DNA of 64,000 nt. It comes from Streptomyces mobaraensis NBRC 13819 = DSM 40847 (GTDB taxonomy: Bacteria; Actinomycetota; Actinomycetes; Streptomycetales; Streptomycetaceae). The notes under the pieces were generated by a model that was given only the letters and a program-made list of their open reading frames with translations, made no database searches and was not told the origin of the DNA. The translations under genes and the position numbers were made by a program. Shown one piece after another: positions 56,183 to 64,000 of this stretch; position 1 is the first letter of the stretch, and each line of letters opens with the position of its first letter. Location: contig NZ_CP072827.1 in NCBI RefSeq assembly GCF_017916255.1, positions 6,907,501 to 6,971,500 of the forward strand, in the 5' to 3' direction.

Positions 56183-56507
56183 CTCGCTCCTCTCACGTCC
56201 GGACGAGCGTCCCCCGGCACCGGGTGTTCCACGGGAGCCCCACGGGAAGCTGACCGAAAGGCCGCGGAGATCGGCAACTTTTCGCCTGTGGGCCTGTGGG
56301 CGCCCGCCCGCCTGTGCGGTCACCGGCGTCCGTACGGTCGCCCTCAGACGAAGCCGCGATCACGAGGTCCGAGGCCCGGGGTCCGGCCCCCGCGGCCGCC
56401 GCCGGATGCGACACTGTGGGGCGGCCCGGACCCCCGTGGCGGCCGGGGCCACGACAAGCAGCAGGAGCAAGGGGAGCCGAGGAGAACATGGGGACGGGAG
56501 CCGACGC
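56183..56507. other. 325-bp divergent intergenic region
   Basis: Between the PycTM-like gene and sbcD. No gene is seen. The word GAGAAC with AGCAAGGGGAGCCGAGGAG at the sbcD side is a purine-rich leader. No strong hairpin stood out. Confidence 0.5.
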
Positions 56508-57665
56508 GTGAGACTGCTGCATACGTCCGACTGGCACCTCGGCCGCTCCTTCCACCGGGTCGGCCTCCTCGACGCCCAGCGCGCGTTCCTCGCGCACCTC
56601 GTCGACACCGTGCGTGAACACGCCGTGGACGCCGTGCTCGTCGCCGGCGACGTCTACGACCGGGCCGTGCCACCGCTCGCCGCCGTCGAGCTGTTCGACG
56701 AGGCCCTGCACCGGCTGGCCGACACCGGCGTGCCGGTCGTCATGATCTCCGGCAACCACGACTCCGCCCGCCGGCTCGGCGTCGGCGCCGGGCTCCTCGG
56801 CCGGGCCGGCGTCCACCTCCGTACCGACCCCGCCGGCTGCGGCACCCCCGTCGTCCTCTCCGACGCCCACGGCGACGTCGCCCTCTACGGCCTGCCCTAC
56901 CTCGAACCCGCGCTCGTCCGCACCACCCTCGACGCCCGCGGCGCCGGGCACGCCGCCGTGCTGGAGGCGGCGATGGACCGGGTGCGCGCCGACCTCGCCG
57001 GCCGGCCGGCCGGGACGCGGTCCGTCGTCCTCGCGCACGCCTTCGTCGCGGGCGGCGCGGCCAGCGACAGCGAACGCGACATCACCGTCGGCGGGGTCGC
57101 CGCCGTACCGCCGGAGATCTTCCACGGCGTGGACTACGCCGCGCTCGGCCACCTCCACGGCTGCCAGACGATCACCGACCGCGTCCGCTACTCCGGCTCC
57201 CCGCTCGCCTACTCCTTCTCCGAGGCGACCCACCGCAAGACCATGTGGCTGATCGACCTCGCCGCCGACGGCACGGTGACCGGCGAGCGGATCGACTGCC
57301 CGGTGCCCCGCCCGCTCGCCCGGATCCGCGGCCGGCTGGACGAGCTGCTGGACGACCCCGCCCTCGACCGGCACGAGGACGCCTGGGTCGAGGCCACCCT
57401 CACCGACCCCGTCCGCCCCAAGGACCCCATGACCCGGCTGGCCGCCCGCTTCCCGCACGTCCTCAGCCTCGTCCTGGACCCCGACCGCGCCCCGGAGGAC
57501 CCCCTCGCCTCGTACGCCCTCCGGCTGCGCGGCCGGACCGACCGGCAGATCGCCGAGGACTTCGTCGCCCACGTCCGGGGCGAGGGCCCCGACGCCGCCG
57601 AGCGCGCCCTGCTGACCGACGCCCTCGACACCGTCCGGGTCGCCGCCGCCGAGGGGGAGCGATGA
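56508..57665 (+). CDS. sbcD: SbcD, nuclease subunit of SbcCD (Mre11-like)
   Basis: 385 residues, normal length. Phosphoesterase motifs in order: TSDWHLGRSF, VLVAGDVYDRAVPP, ISGNHDSARRL, VLAHAFVAGG and GHLHGCQTI. It cuts hairpins and DNA ends with SbcC. The GTG at 56508 follows GGGAG by 8 bases. Its stop overlaps the ATG of a 25-codon frame that leads on to sbcC. Confidence 0.95.
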   Translation: MRLLHTSDWHLGRSFHRVGLLDAQRAFLAHLVDTVREHAVDAVLVAGDVYDRAVPPLAAVELFDEALHRLADTGVPVVMISGNHDSARRLGVGAGLLGRAGVHLRTDPAGCGTPVVLSDAHGDVALYGLPYLEPALVRTTLDARGAGHAAVLEAAMDRVRADLAGRPAGTRSVVLAHAFVAGGAASDSERDITVGGVAAVPPEIFHGVDYAALGHLHGCQTITDRVRYSGSPLAYSFSEATHRKTMWLIDLAADGTVTGERIDCPVPRPLARIRGRLDELLDDPALDRHEDAWVEATLTDPVRPKDPMTRLAARFPHVLSLVLDPDRAPEDPLASYALRLRGRTDRQIAEDFVAHVRGEGPDAAERALLTDALDTVRVAAAEGER

Positions 57666-57739
57666 GCCCGCGCCTCCGGGAGACCGCCACCGGCCGGTAC
57701 GCCGTCTCCGGTGAACCCGCCGCCGAGGGGGAGCGATGA
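57662..57739 (+). CDS. 25-codon mini-cistron linking sbcD to sbcC
   Basis: An ATG overlaps the sbcD stop (ATGA at 57662) and its TGA overlaps the sbcC start (ATGA at 57736). The product would be MSPRLRETATG through EPAAEGER. Its last codons and the GAGGGGGAGCGATGAG ribosome-binding/start segment repeat the last codons of sbcD, so it probably arose by a 74-bp duplication. Translating it would carry ribosomes from sbcD to sbcC. Confidence 0.65.
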   Translation: MSPRLRETATGRYAVSGEPAAEGER

Positions 57740-60700
57740 GACTGCACCGCCTGGAGATCACTGCCTTCGGCCCGTTCGCCGACAGACAGCACGTCGACTT
57801 CGACGAACTCTCCGCCGCCGGACTCTTCCTGCTCCACGGCCCCACCGGCGCCGGCAAGACCTCCGTCCTCGACGCCGTCTGCTACGCCCTCTACAACGGC
57901 GTTCCCGGCGCCCGCCAGAACAGCGGCCCCGGACTGCGCAGCGACCACGCCGCGCCGGACACCCTCACCGAGGTCGTCCTCGAACTCACCGTCGGCGGGC
58001 GCCGGTTGGAGCTCACCCGGCGGCCCGAGCAGCCGCGCCCCAAGAAGCGGGGGAGCGGCTTCACCCGCGAGAAGGCGTACAGCGCCCTGCGCGAGTTCCG
58101 CGACGGGCGGTGGCACGGCCTCAGCCGCTCCCACCAGGAGATCGGTGAGGAGATCAAGCAGCTGCTCGGGCTGGACAAGGAGCAGTTCTGCCAGGTCGTG
58201 CTGCTCCCGCAGGGCGACTTCGCCCGCTTCCTGCGCGCCGACGACACCACCCGCGCCGGGCTGCTCGGCCGGCTCTTCGACACCGGCCGGTTCGGCGCCG
58301 CCACGAAGCGCCTCGCCGACCTGCGCGCCGCCGCCGAGACCCGGGTGCGGACGGGCGACGAGCGGCTGCTCGCGCTCGGCCACCGGATGCGGCAGGCCGC
58401 CGACGACCCGGCGCTGCCCGAGGTCGGCACCCCCTCGCCCGCCACCGCCGCCCCGGCCCGCGGCCGCGCCGGTGTCCCCGCCCCGCGAGCGGCCGAGCCG
58501 CCGCTGCCCGCCGGCGCCCCCGGGCTCGCCGCCGCCGTCCTGGAGTGGGCGGCACTCGCCCGTACCACCGCCCGCGAGCGCCGCGCCGTCACCGCGTCCG
58601 CCGTCCGGGCCGCCGAGGACCTGCACACCCGCGCGGCCGAACGCGCCGCCGAGGTCCGCGAACGGGCCCGGCTCCAGCGGCGGTTCGCCGACGCCCGCCG
58701 CCGCGCCGACGAACTGGCGGAGCGGCGCCCCGAACGCGACGCGCTCCGCGACCGGCTGGACCGGGCCCGCGAGGCCGCCGCCGTCGCCCCGGCCCTGGAA
58801 CTCCGCGCCGAGGCCGAACGCCGGCACCGCGCGGCGGCCGAAGCCGAACGCCGGGCCCGCGCCCGGCTGCCCGAGGAGCACCGGGAGGCCGGCGCCGACC
58901 GGCTCGCCGCCCTCGACCACGCCCACCGCGAGGAGCTCGGCTCGCTCGCCGCCGCCCGCCGGGCCGAGACCCGCGCCGCCGAGGTCACCGCCGAGATCGC
59001 CGCCCTCGAACGGCAGGCGCGCGCCGACGAGGACGCCCTCACCGACGACGCCGACTGGCTGGCCGGCTGGCCCGCCCTGCGCGAGCGGCACCAGCGTCGC
59101 CTCGACGCCGCCCACGAGGCCACCGCCCGCGCCGAACAGCTCGGCGCGCGCGTCACCCCCGCCGAGGAACGCCTCGCCGCCGCCCGCCGCCGCGACGAAC
59201 TCGCCGTCCGGGCCGCGACGGCGGAACAGGCGGAAGCCGACGCCCGCGACGAGGCCGCCCGCGCCCGCGAGCACTGGCTCGACACCAAGGAACGCCGACT
59301 GCGCGGCATCGCAGCGGAGTTGGCCGCCGGGCTCTTCCCCGGCGACCCCTGCACCGTCTGCGGCGCCACCGAGCACCCCGCCCCCGCCCGCGCCGCCGCC
59401 GGACACGTGGACCGCGCCGCCGAGCAGACCGCCGAGGCCGCCTACCGGCGCGCCGAGGCCGCCCGCGAGGAGGCCGCCCGCCGCCACGGCCCGCTCCGCG
59501 AGGCCCTCGCCGCCGCCCGCGCCGCCGCGGGTGAAGCGGCCACCGCCGAACTCGCCGAACTCGCCGACGCCGCCCGGCGCGCGTACGCCGAGGCGCGCGT
59601 GGCCGCCGCCGACGCGCCCGCCGCCCGGGCCGCGCTCGCCGAGGCCGAGCGCGAGTACGAGCGCCGCCGCGACGCCCAGCAGGCCGCCCGGCTGCGGATC
59701 GCCGCCCGAACCTCCCACCGCGACGACCTCGAACGCGAAGTGGCGGGTCTACGTGAGGAGTTGACACGCGCGCGAGGTGGTGAGGCATCCGTCGCGCGCC
59801 GCGCGGCGGCGCTGGAGGAGCGGGCCGGCCTGCTCGCCGCCGCCGCCGGGGCCGCGCGCGCCGCCGAGGAGGCGGCGACCGCCCTCAAGGCGGCCGACGA
59901 CCGGCTCGCCGACGCCGCGTACCGCGCCGGCTTCGCCACCCCCGCCCAGGCGGCCGAGGCCCTCCTCGGCGCCGCCGAACTCCGCGCCGCACAGGCCAGG
60001 TTGGACGCCTGGCGGCAGGAGGAGGCCGCCGTCGCGGCGGCCCTGGCCGACGAGGAGACGCTTGCCGCCGCCGACCTGCCGCCCGCGGACCCGGAAGCCG
60101 CGGACGCCGAACTCGCCGCAGCCGTAGGGCGATTGCGGGCCGCGTCCGACCGCGATGCCGAGGCCCGGCGCCGCTGCGACGCCCTCGACCGGCTCTCCGC
60201 CGAGGCCGCGCACGACGTCCGGCGGCTCGCCCCGCTGCGCGAGGAGTACCACCGCATCGCCGGACTCGCCACGCTCGCCGCCGGCACGAGTGCCGACAAC
60301 GAGCTGAAGATGAGCCTGGAGTCGTACGTCCTCGCCGCTCGCCTGGAACAGGTCGCCGCCGCGGCCACCGTCCGCCTGCACCGGATGTCCGCCGGCCGCT
60401 ACACCCTCGTCCACTCCGACGCCCGGGGCACCGGACGCGGCCGTTCCGGCCTGGGGCTGCACGTTGTCGACGCCTGGACCGGCAACGAACGCGACACCGC
60501 CACCCTCTCCGGCGGCGAGACCTTCTTCGCCTCCCTCGCCCTGGCCCTCGGCCTCGCGGATGTCGTGACGGAGGAAGCGGGCGGCACCCGCCTCGACACC
60601 CTCTTCATCGACGAGGGCTTCGGCAGCCTGGACGAGCAGACCCTCGACGAGGTCCTCGACGTCCTCGACTCGCTCCGCGAACGCGACCGCGCGGTGGGCA

Positions 60701-60816
60701 TCGTCAGCCACGTCGCCGACCTGCGGCAGCGTGTCCCGGCGCAGCTCCGGGTCGTCAAGGAGCGGTCGGGCTCGGCGGTACGGCACCGGACGGCCGGGGA
60801 GCGTCGGGCCGGCTGA
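57736..60816 (+). CDS. sbcC: SbcC, SMC-like ATPase subunit of SbcCD (Rad50-like)
   Basis: 1026 residues. Walker A HGPTGAGKTSVLDAVCY at residue 34; a long Ala/Arg/Glu-rich coiled coil; zinc hook CTVCGATEHP near residue 540; second coil; ABC signature TLSGGETFFASLALALGLAD and Walker B LDTLFIDEGFGSLD near the C-terminus. The coil is extremely Ala-rich, as in other Streptomyces SbcC. With SbcD it processes hairpins and blocked ends. GAGGGGGAGCG precedes the ATG. The last 62 bp overlap the opposing Lrp gene. Confidence 0.95.
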   Translation: MRLHRLEITAFGPFADRQHVDFDELSAAGLFLLHGPTGAGKTSVLDAVCYALYNGVPGARQNSGPGLRSDHAAPDTLTEVVLELTVGGRRLELTRRPEQPRPKKRGSGFTREKAYSALREFRDGRWHGLSRSHQEIGEEIKQLLGLDKEQFCQVVLLPQGDFARFLRADDTTRAGLLGRLFDTGRFGAATKRLADLRAAAETRVRTGDERLLALGHRMRQAADDPALPEVGTPSPATAAPARGRAGVPAPRAAEPPLPAGAPGLAAAVLEWAALARTTARERRAVTASAVRAAEDLHTRAAERAAEVRERARLQRRFADARRRADELAERRPERDALRDRLDRAREAAAVAPALELRAEAERRHRAAAEAERRARARLPEEHREAGADRLAALDHAHREELGSLAAARRAETRAAEVTAEIAALERQARADEDALTDDADWLAGWPALRERHQRRLDAAHEATARAEQLGARVTPAEERLAAARRRDELAVRAATAEQAEADARDEAARAREHWLDTKERRLRGIAAELAAGLFPGDPCTVCGATEHPAPARAAAGHVDRAAEQTAEAAYRRAEAAREEAARRHGPLREALAAARAAAGEAATAELAELADAARRAYAEARVAAADAPAARAALAEAEREYERRRDAQQAARLRIAARTSHRDDLEREVAGLREELTRARGGEASVARRAAALEERAGLLAAAAGAARAAEEAATALKAADDRLADAAYRAGFATPAQAAEALLGAAELRAAQARLDAWRQEEAAVAAALADEETLAAADLPPADPEAADAELAAAVGRLRAASDRDAEARRRCDALDRLSAEAAHDVRRLAPLREEYHRIAGLATLAAGTSADNELKMSLESYVLAARLEQVAAAATVRLHRMSAGRYTLVHSDARGTGRGRSGLGLHVVDAWTGNERDTATLSGGETFFASLALALGLADVVTEEAGGTRLDTLFIDEGFGSLDEQTLDEVLDVLDSLRERDRAVGIVSHVADLRQRVPAQLRVVKERSGSAVRHRTAGERRAG

Positions 60817-61252
60817 ACGCCCGCCGTTCCAGCGGCGACGAGTACACGACGCTCGTCGTCACCGACCCCAGCGCCCCGATCCGTCCCGCCACCTCCTCCA
60901 GGTGCCGCATGGACCGGGCGGCGACCTTGATGACGAAGCAGTCGTCCCCGGTGACGTGGTGCGCCTCCAGCGCCTCGGGGGTGGTGTCGAGGAGGTCGTG
61001 GAACGGCTTGTAGTTGCCGTTCGGATACCGCAGCCGGACGAACGCGAGCACCGGCATCCCCAGCCGCTCAGGCCGGACGACGGCCGTGTACCCCTCGATC
61101 ACCCCCGCCTCCTCCAGCCGCCGGACGCGCTCGGTCACCGCGCTGGAGGACATGTTGACGATCCGCGCCAGCTCGGCGTACCCGACGCGTCCGTTCCGCT
61201 GGAGGGCGTCGAGTATGCGCCAGTCGGTGGCGTCCGGGGAATGCTCGGTCAT
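60755..61252 (-). CDS. Lrp/AsnC-family transcriptional regulator
   Basis: 165 residues. N-terminal HTH: DWRILDALQRNGRVGYAELARIVNMSSSAVTERVRRLEE. RAM domain: AFVRLRYPNGNYKPFHDLL, HHVTGDDCFVIKVAARSMRHLEEV. The tail (last 20 residues) is Pro-rich and overlaps the end of sbcC on the other strand by 62 bp. Start ATG 61252. The target is unknown. Confidence 0.92.
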   Translation of the reverse strand: MTEHSPDATDWRILDALQRNGRVGYAELARIVNMSSSAVTERVRRLEEAGVIEGYTAVVRPERLGMPVLAFVRLRYPNGNYKPFHDLLDTTPEALEAHHVTGDDCFVIKVAARSMRHLEEVAGRIGALGSVTTSVVYSSPLERRAFSRPDAPRPSGAVPPSPTAP

Positions 61253-61407
61253 GTGCGGTGTCTAGCAGGGAAACGCCCGGAAGATCAAGGGTTTCGCCGT
61301 GGAAGCGGAGACCGTGCTGTGCGTCCTCCGCGAGGCACGCGGGGTTCCGGCATGGGCGTGGGGCGCTGTGGGCAACAGCGTGGTGCTCACAGCGCCGTCG
61401 CGCGGTG

Positions 61408-61704
61408 TCAGCCGGCGGCCTGCTTGCAGGCGGTGGCGGTCCTGGCCGGGCCGACCTGGTCGACCTTGCTCATCAAGGTCTCGCACAACACCTTGCCGAC
61501 GGCCGGGTTCGGGAGCCCGAGGGCGCCGACCCCGCAGGCGACGTCGGTGCCGAGGGTGCTGCGGGCGGGGTTGCCGCCCGCGAGGTAGTTGGCGCAGCCG
61601 GGGCCGTCGGCGTGGGCGGCGGGTGCTGCGATGACGGCGCCTCCGGCGGCCAGGGCGAGGGTGCCCAGGGCCGCGGCGAGACGGGTGCGGATGCTTCCGG
61701 TCAT
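61408..61704 (-). CDS. Small secreted protein with four cysteines
   Basis: 98 residues. Signal peptide MTGSIRTRLAAALGTLALAAGG to APAAHA, then a mature part of about 66 residues with Cys in GPGCANYL, DVACGVGALG, VLCETLM and TACKQAAG, enough for two disulfides. Unlike chaplins it lacks the GCG...hydrophobic pattern. Family not recognised; the type is common in Streptomyces. Directly followed by other secreted-protein remains. Confidence 0.75.
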   Translation of the reverse strand: MTGSIRTRLAAALGTLALAAGGAVIAAPAAHADGPGCANYLAGGNPARSTLGTDVACGVGALGLPNPAVGKVLCETLMSKVDQVGPARTATACKQAAG

Positions 61705-61859
61705 GGAGTGTCCTCACGGGGGGTAGTGGGGGCAGAAGCCGAAGCAGGTAACCGGATTATCCGAGTCCGGCCGCTTCGGACTGATCAACGGACCGGAGGG
61801 CTGCCGGTCACGCCCCCTTGGAGGGACGGGAAGTCGACTGTCGTTGCCCTGGGTGGCGG

Positions 61860-62239
61860 TCAGTCTGGCAACACGAACTTCACCGCCCGGAAGGTGACGT
61901 CGTCCGGCTCCGGGTTGCTGCCCGGCTTGAGTACGACCTTGGGGGTACCCGCGCAGTCGTCAGGCGCGAAGATCTGGGCATTGGCACTGGTGCTGGTGTT
62001 CTGAGGCGCGAATGCGTCCGCGTGCGGCGCTCCCGGCTCGAGTTCGGCGACTTGCTGGATGAGGAGGCATTCGTTCAAGGGGGGCTGTTCCGGCAGGCTC
62101 GCGCTCACCGTGTCCCCGGTGCTGGTGCTCGTGTACTTGAAGTTGAGTCCGAGATTTTCCTGCGCGTGCGCGGACGTGGCGGACGAGAGGGTCAGGACGA
62201 GGGCGCTCGCGAGGCGAACAGCGCAGGAGGGAGGCGCAT
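61860..62239 (-). pseudogene. Secreted protein gene with a frameshift inside the signal peptide
   Basis: From the ATG at 62239 (AAGGGA 8 bases upstream) the frame reads MRLPPALFASRAPSS and stops at 62192. The neighbouring frame gives a fine signal-peptide core and cleavage site (RLASALVLTLSSATSAHA, then QENLGLNFKYTSTS) and a mature protein of about 108 residues ending VKFVLPD at 61860, but has no start codon close by. One base lost or gained around 62215-62225 would join them. It may be a real mutation or a sequencing error. Confidence 0.6.
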
Positions 62240-63027
62240 GGCGGATTCCCTTCGATGGGTGCCGCGGGGCTGGTCGGCACCCATGATGCTCTGGTACCCG
62301 GGACGGGAATACGCCGATAGTGCCGTTCGTGACCTCCATCCACCCGCTGGGGTGAACTCGCTTTTGTCCAGGGGAGTTTGGAAGGACGAAGCATTGGCCA
62401 AGGTGTGTCAGTCTCCCCACGCGGACGGCAGGCAAGCCCCCGCTGCCCGCTACGAGTGCCGCCGGATGAACGGCGTCTCACCCGCCATCACATGCCGGAG
62501 GGATATCCGCGAAGAGGGCACGTGGTGCCTGGACGAGCCTTGGGAGGCGGAGTGCGGGAGTACGCGCGTCCCCGAACACCGAAAGCCGGATGCGTACGCC
62601 CGCGCCCCGCGCCCACGCCAGGAATTCCCGTCCGAATGGCCGTGGGGAGGGCGAATTCCGCCGCCCGGACGCCACTTCCCCCGATGCCGCGCCCTCGCCG
62701 TCGCCCGGGCCGGGGACCGGCACCGACCGGCGCCCGGACTGCCGACCGGACCGTGTTTTCGCTCGTTCAAGGGGATGAAACGGTGAACGGCGGGATTCCG
62801 TGCCACCGCGTTTCGCGGAGGGGCAGGCGCTCGGCGCCGGGCGGGCCACTCGTCCCCGTCGACGGCGGCCACCGAGCGGGCACCTTGGCGACACTCCGCG
62901 CCTGTGTCGTCACGATCGCGGATCCGGCGGCGGTGTGCCGAAGGAGCAGGGGAATCGGCGGCAGAGGGCGTGATGCGCCGGGGATCGGGCGTTCTCTGGC
63001 GGGTGGAGCCCGCATAGATTTCCCCGC
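62240..63027. other. 788-bp gap without a convincing gene
   Basis: No frame shows balanced protein composition. Slightly less GC-rich stretches occur at 62290-62500. TTCAAGGGGATGAAACGGTG at 62766 is the only ribosome-binding-like site followed by a start, and it leads to an arginine-rich frame. The rhodanese promoter lies at the right end. Confidence 0.55.
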
Positions 63028-63477
63028 ATGACGATCACCGCCTTCTCCCCGCCCGCCGACTCCGCCGCCTACTTCGCCGCCCGCCTCGCCTTCCACACCG
63101 ACGTCGCCGACGTGCACGCCGCGCTCGCCGCCGGGGCCGCGGACTTCACCGTCGTCGACTCGCGCTCCACGGCGGCCTGGGACCAGGGGCACGTACCTGG
63201 AGCCGTCCACCTGCCGACGTCCCACATTCCCCGGCTGGCGGGCGAGTTCCTCGATCCGGCGCGGCCCGTCGTCGTGTACTGCTGGGGGCCCGGCTGCGAC
63301 GGGGCCGCCCGGGCGGCGCTGGCGCTCGCGACGCTCGGGTACCGGGTGAAGGAGATGCTCGGCGGGATCGAGTACTGGATCCGCGAGGGGTACGAGGTCG
63401 AGACGTGGGAAGGGAAGCGCCGGCTGCCGGCGGATCCGCTGACCGCGCCCGTGGACGGCGGGGACTGCGGCTGCTGA
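63028..63477 (+). CDS. Rhodanese-domain protein
   Basis: 149 residues. Rhodanese homology: FTVVDSRSTAAWDQGHVPGAVHLPTSHIP and the active-site loop VVYCWGPGCDGAARAALALATLGYRV with the catalytic Cys in YCWGPG. EMLGGIEYWIREGYEVET ends the domain. It probably transfers sulfur or acts on phosphate-like ions. The C-terminus has Cys-Gly-Cys (DCGC). Convergent with the next gene, with 2 bp between. Confidence 0.9.
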   Translation: MTITAFSPPADSAAYFAARLAFHTDVADVHAALAAGAADFTVVDSRSTAAWDQGHVPGAVHLPTSHIPRLAGEFLDPARPVVVYCWGPGCDGAARAALALATLGYRVKEMLGGIEYWIREGYEVETWEGKRRLPADPLTAPVDGGDCGC

Positions 63478-63479
63478 GG

Positions 63480-64000
63480 TCAGCCCCGCGCGAGGGCCGC
63501 GAGCAGCGGCCCGGGGTCGACGTCCCGCGGCAGGCCGCTCACCTGGCCGTCGCCGACCTCCACCACGCGCCACACCCCGTCCTCGCGCAGCGCCAAGTCC
63601 GTGGTGACGAAACGGCAGTCCAAGTCGGCGACGCACGGCGCCACCGCGTCCAGCGCCGGGGCCGGGAGGCGGTCCGGGGTGTCCGGGTGGGCGGTCGTCA
63701 GGACCGGGCGGCCGTCCAGCCACCACACCCGGGCCTCGCCCGCCGCCGTGAAGCGCTCGAAGGAGCGGAGGACGACGCCGCCCGCCAGGAACTCCCCCTG
63801 GAGTTCGGCGAACCGGCCGACGACCGCCGCCAGCCGGTCCGTGTCGGCGCGGTCGGGCACGTAACACGCCTCGTCCCACTCGTGCTTGCGGGACTTCACA
63901 TAGTCCTTGACCACCACCGGACCACCGCCGCCCAGCAGGGCCGCCCCCGCCGCCAGCCGCTCCCGGTCCGGCGCCCGCCCGGCCTCCGCCGGGAACCACA
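63480..64000 (-). CDS. ATP-grasp domain protein, N-terminus beyond the window
   Basis: The frame is open from the right edge; 173 residues are visible. PVVVKDYVKSRKHEWDEACYV is a strong ATP-grasp nucleotide-binding strand, then EFLAGGVVLRSFERF and DCRFVTTDLALREDGVWRVVEVGDGQVSGLP with the metal-binding Glu. It looks like the DUF4343 class, which ligates a carboxylate to an amine. The N-terminal half and start codon are missing. Confidence 0.8.
   Translation of the reverse strand, partial: WFPAEAGRAPDRERLAAGAALLGGGGPVVVKDYVKSRKHEWDEACYVPDRADTDRLAAVVGRFAELQGEFLAGGVVLRSFERFTAAGEARVWWLDGRPVLTTAHPDTPDRLPAPALDAVAPCVADLDCRFVTTDLALREDGVWRVVEVGDGQVSGLPRDVDPGPLLAALARG

Noticed and set aside
62240..63027. 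Genes in the gap before the rhodanese
   Set aside because: All frames are Arg/Pro-rich, with no ribosome-binding site leading to a balanced protein.

Overview
The window is a piece of a Streptomyces-type (high-GC actinobacterial) chromosome. The whole stretch is very GC-rich, codons end mostly in G or C, many starts are GTG or TTG behind AGGAGG-like sites, and the gene families are typical of the genus (Lrp, PadR and TetR regulators, CbiX-like protein, FUSC exporter, DUF8017-like and PycTM-like membrane proteins, RHS toxin with SseB-like and WXG-like partners, secreted small proteins). No rRNA, tRNA, CRISPR array or insertion sequence was recognised.

Layout. 0-6.4 kb: a truncated SGNH/GDSL hydrolase, the lactate-utilisation operon lutA-lutB-lutC (reverse strand, ATGA overlaps), a flavin monooxygenase and a TetR regulator. 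6.4-13.8 kb: GNAT acetyltransferase, YjbQ protein, D-Ala-D-Ala carboxypeptidase, Lrp regulator, FUSC exporter, beta-propeller lactonase, CbiX-like protein. 13.8-17 kb: a BadF/GlcNAc-kinase-like ATPase carrying a 10-copy tandem repeat, then an intact uracil-DNA glycosylase beside a decayed inverted copy of itself. 17-23.3 kb: acyltransferase, PadR operon, alpha/beta hydrolase, FprA-type reductase, TetR. 23.3-30.4 kb: a very large CtpI-like P-type ATPase divergent from a His-rich membrane protein, then a TVP38 protein.

30.7-38.1 kb is the most distinctive island: a p-hydroxybenzoate hydroxylase and a fused aminodeoxychorismate synthase on one strand face a translationally coupled luciferase-like monooxygenase, methyltransferase and MFS exporter on the other. 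A 0.6-kb divergent promoter region with three perfect inverted repeats lies between them. This looks like a compact, self-contained pathway for a small chorismate-derived aromatic compound.

38.5-48.2 kb holds a divergent EF-Tu paralogue with a pentapeptide-repeat insertion, a spermidine-synthase-like protein, DedA, gamma carbonic anhydrase, an EamA exporter facing an XRE-cupin regulator, and small housekeeping enzymes. 48.2-54.8 kb is a polymorphic-toxin locus: SseB-like and WXG-like genes, a 1576-residue RHS protein with a PD-(D/E)xK-like nuclease tip, and two probable immunity genes, with a visible drop in GC at the tip. 54.9-64 kb contains YigZ, an orphan PycTM-type membrane protein, sbcD-sbcC joined by a 25-codon mini-cistron, an Lrp regulator, two secreted proteins (one frameshifted), a rhodanese and a truncated ATP-grasp protein.

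A recurring oddity is in-frame minisatellite expansion (15-, 18- and 51-bp units) inside otherwise conserved enzymes: lutA, the flavin monooxygenase, the BadF-type kinase and the EF-Tu paralogue.
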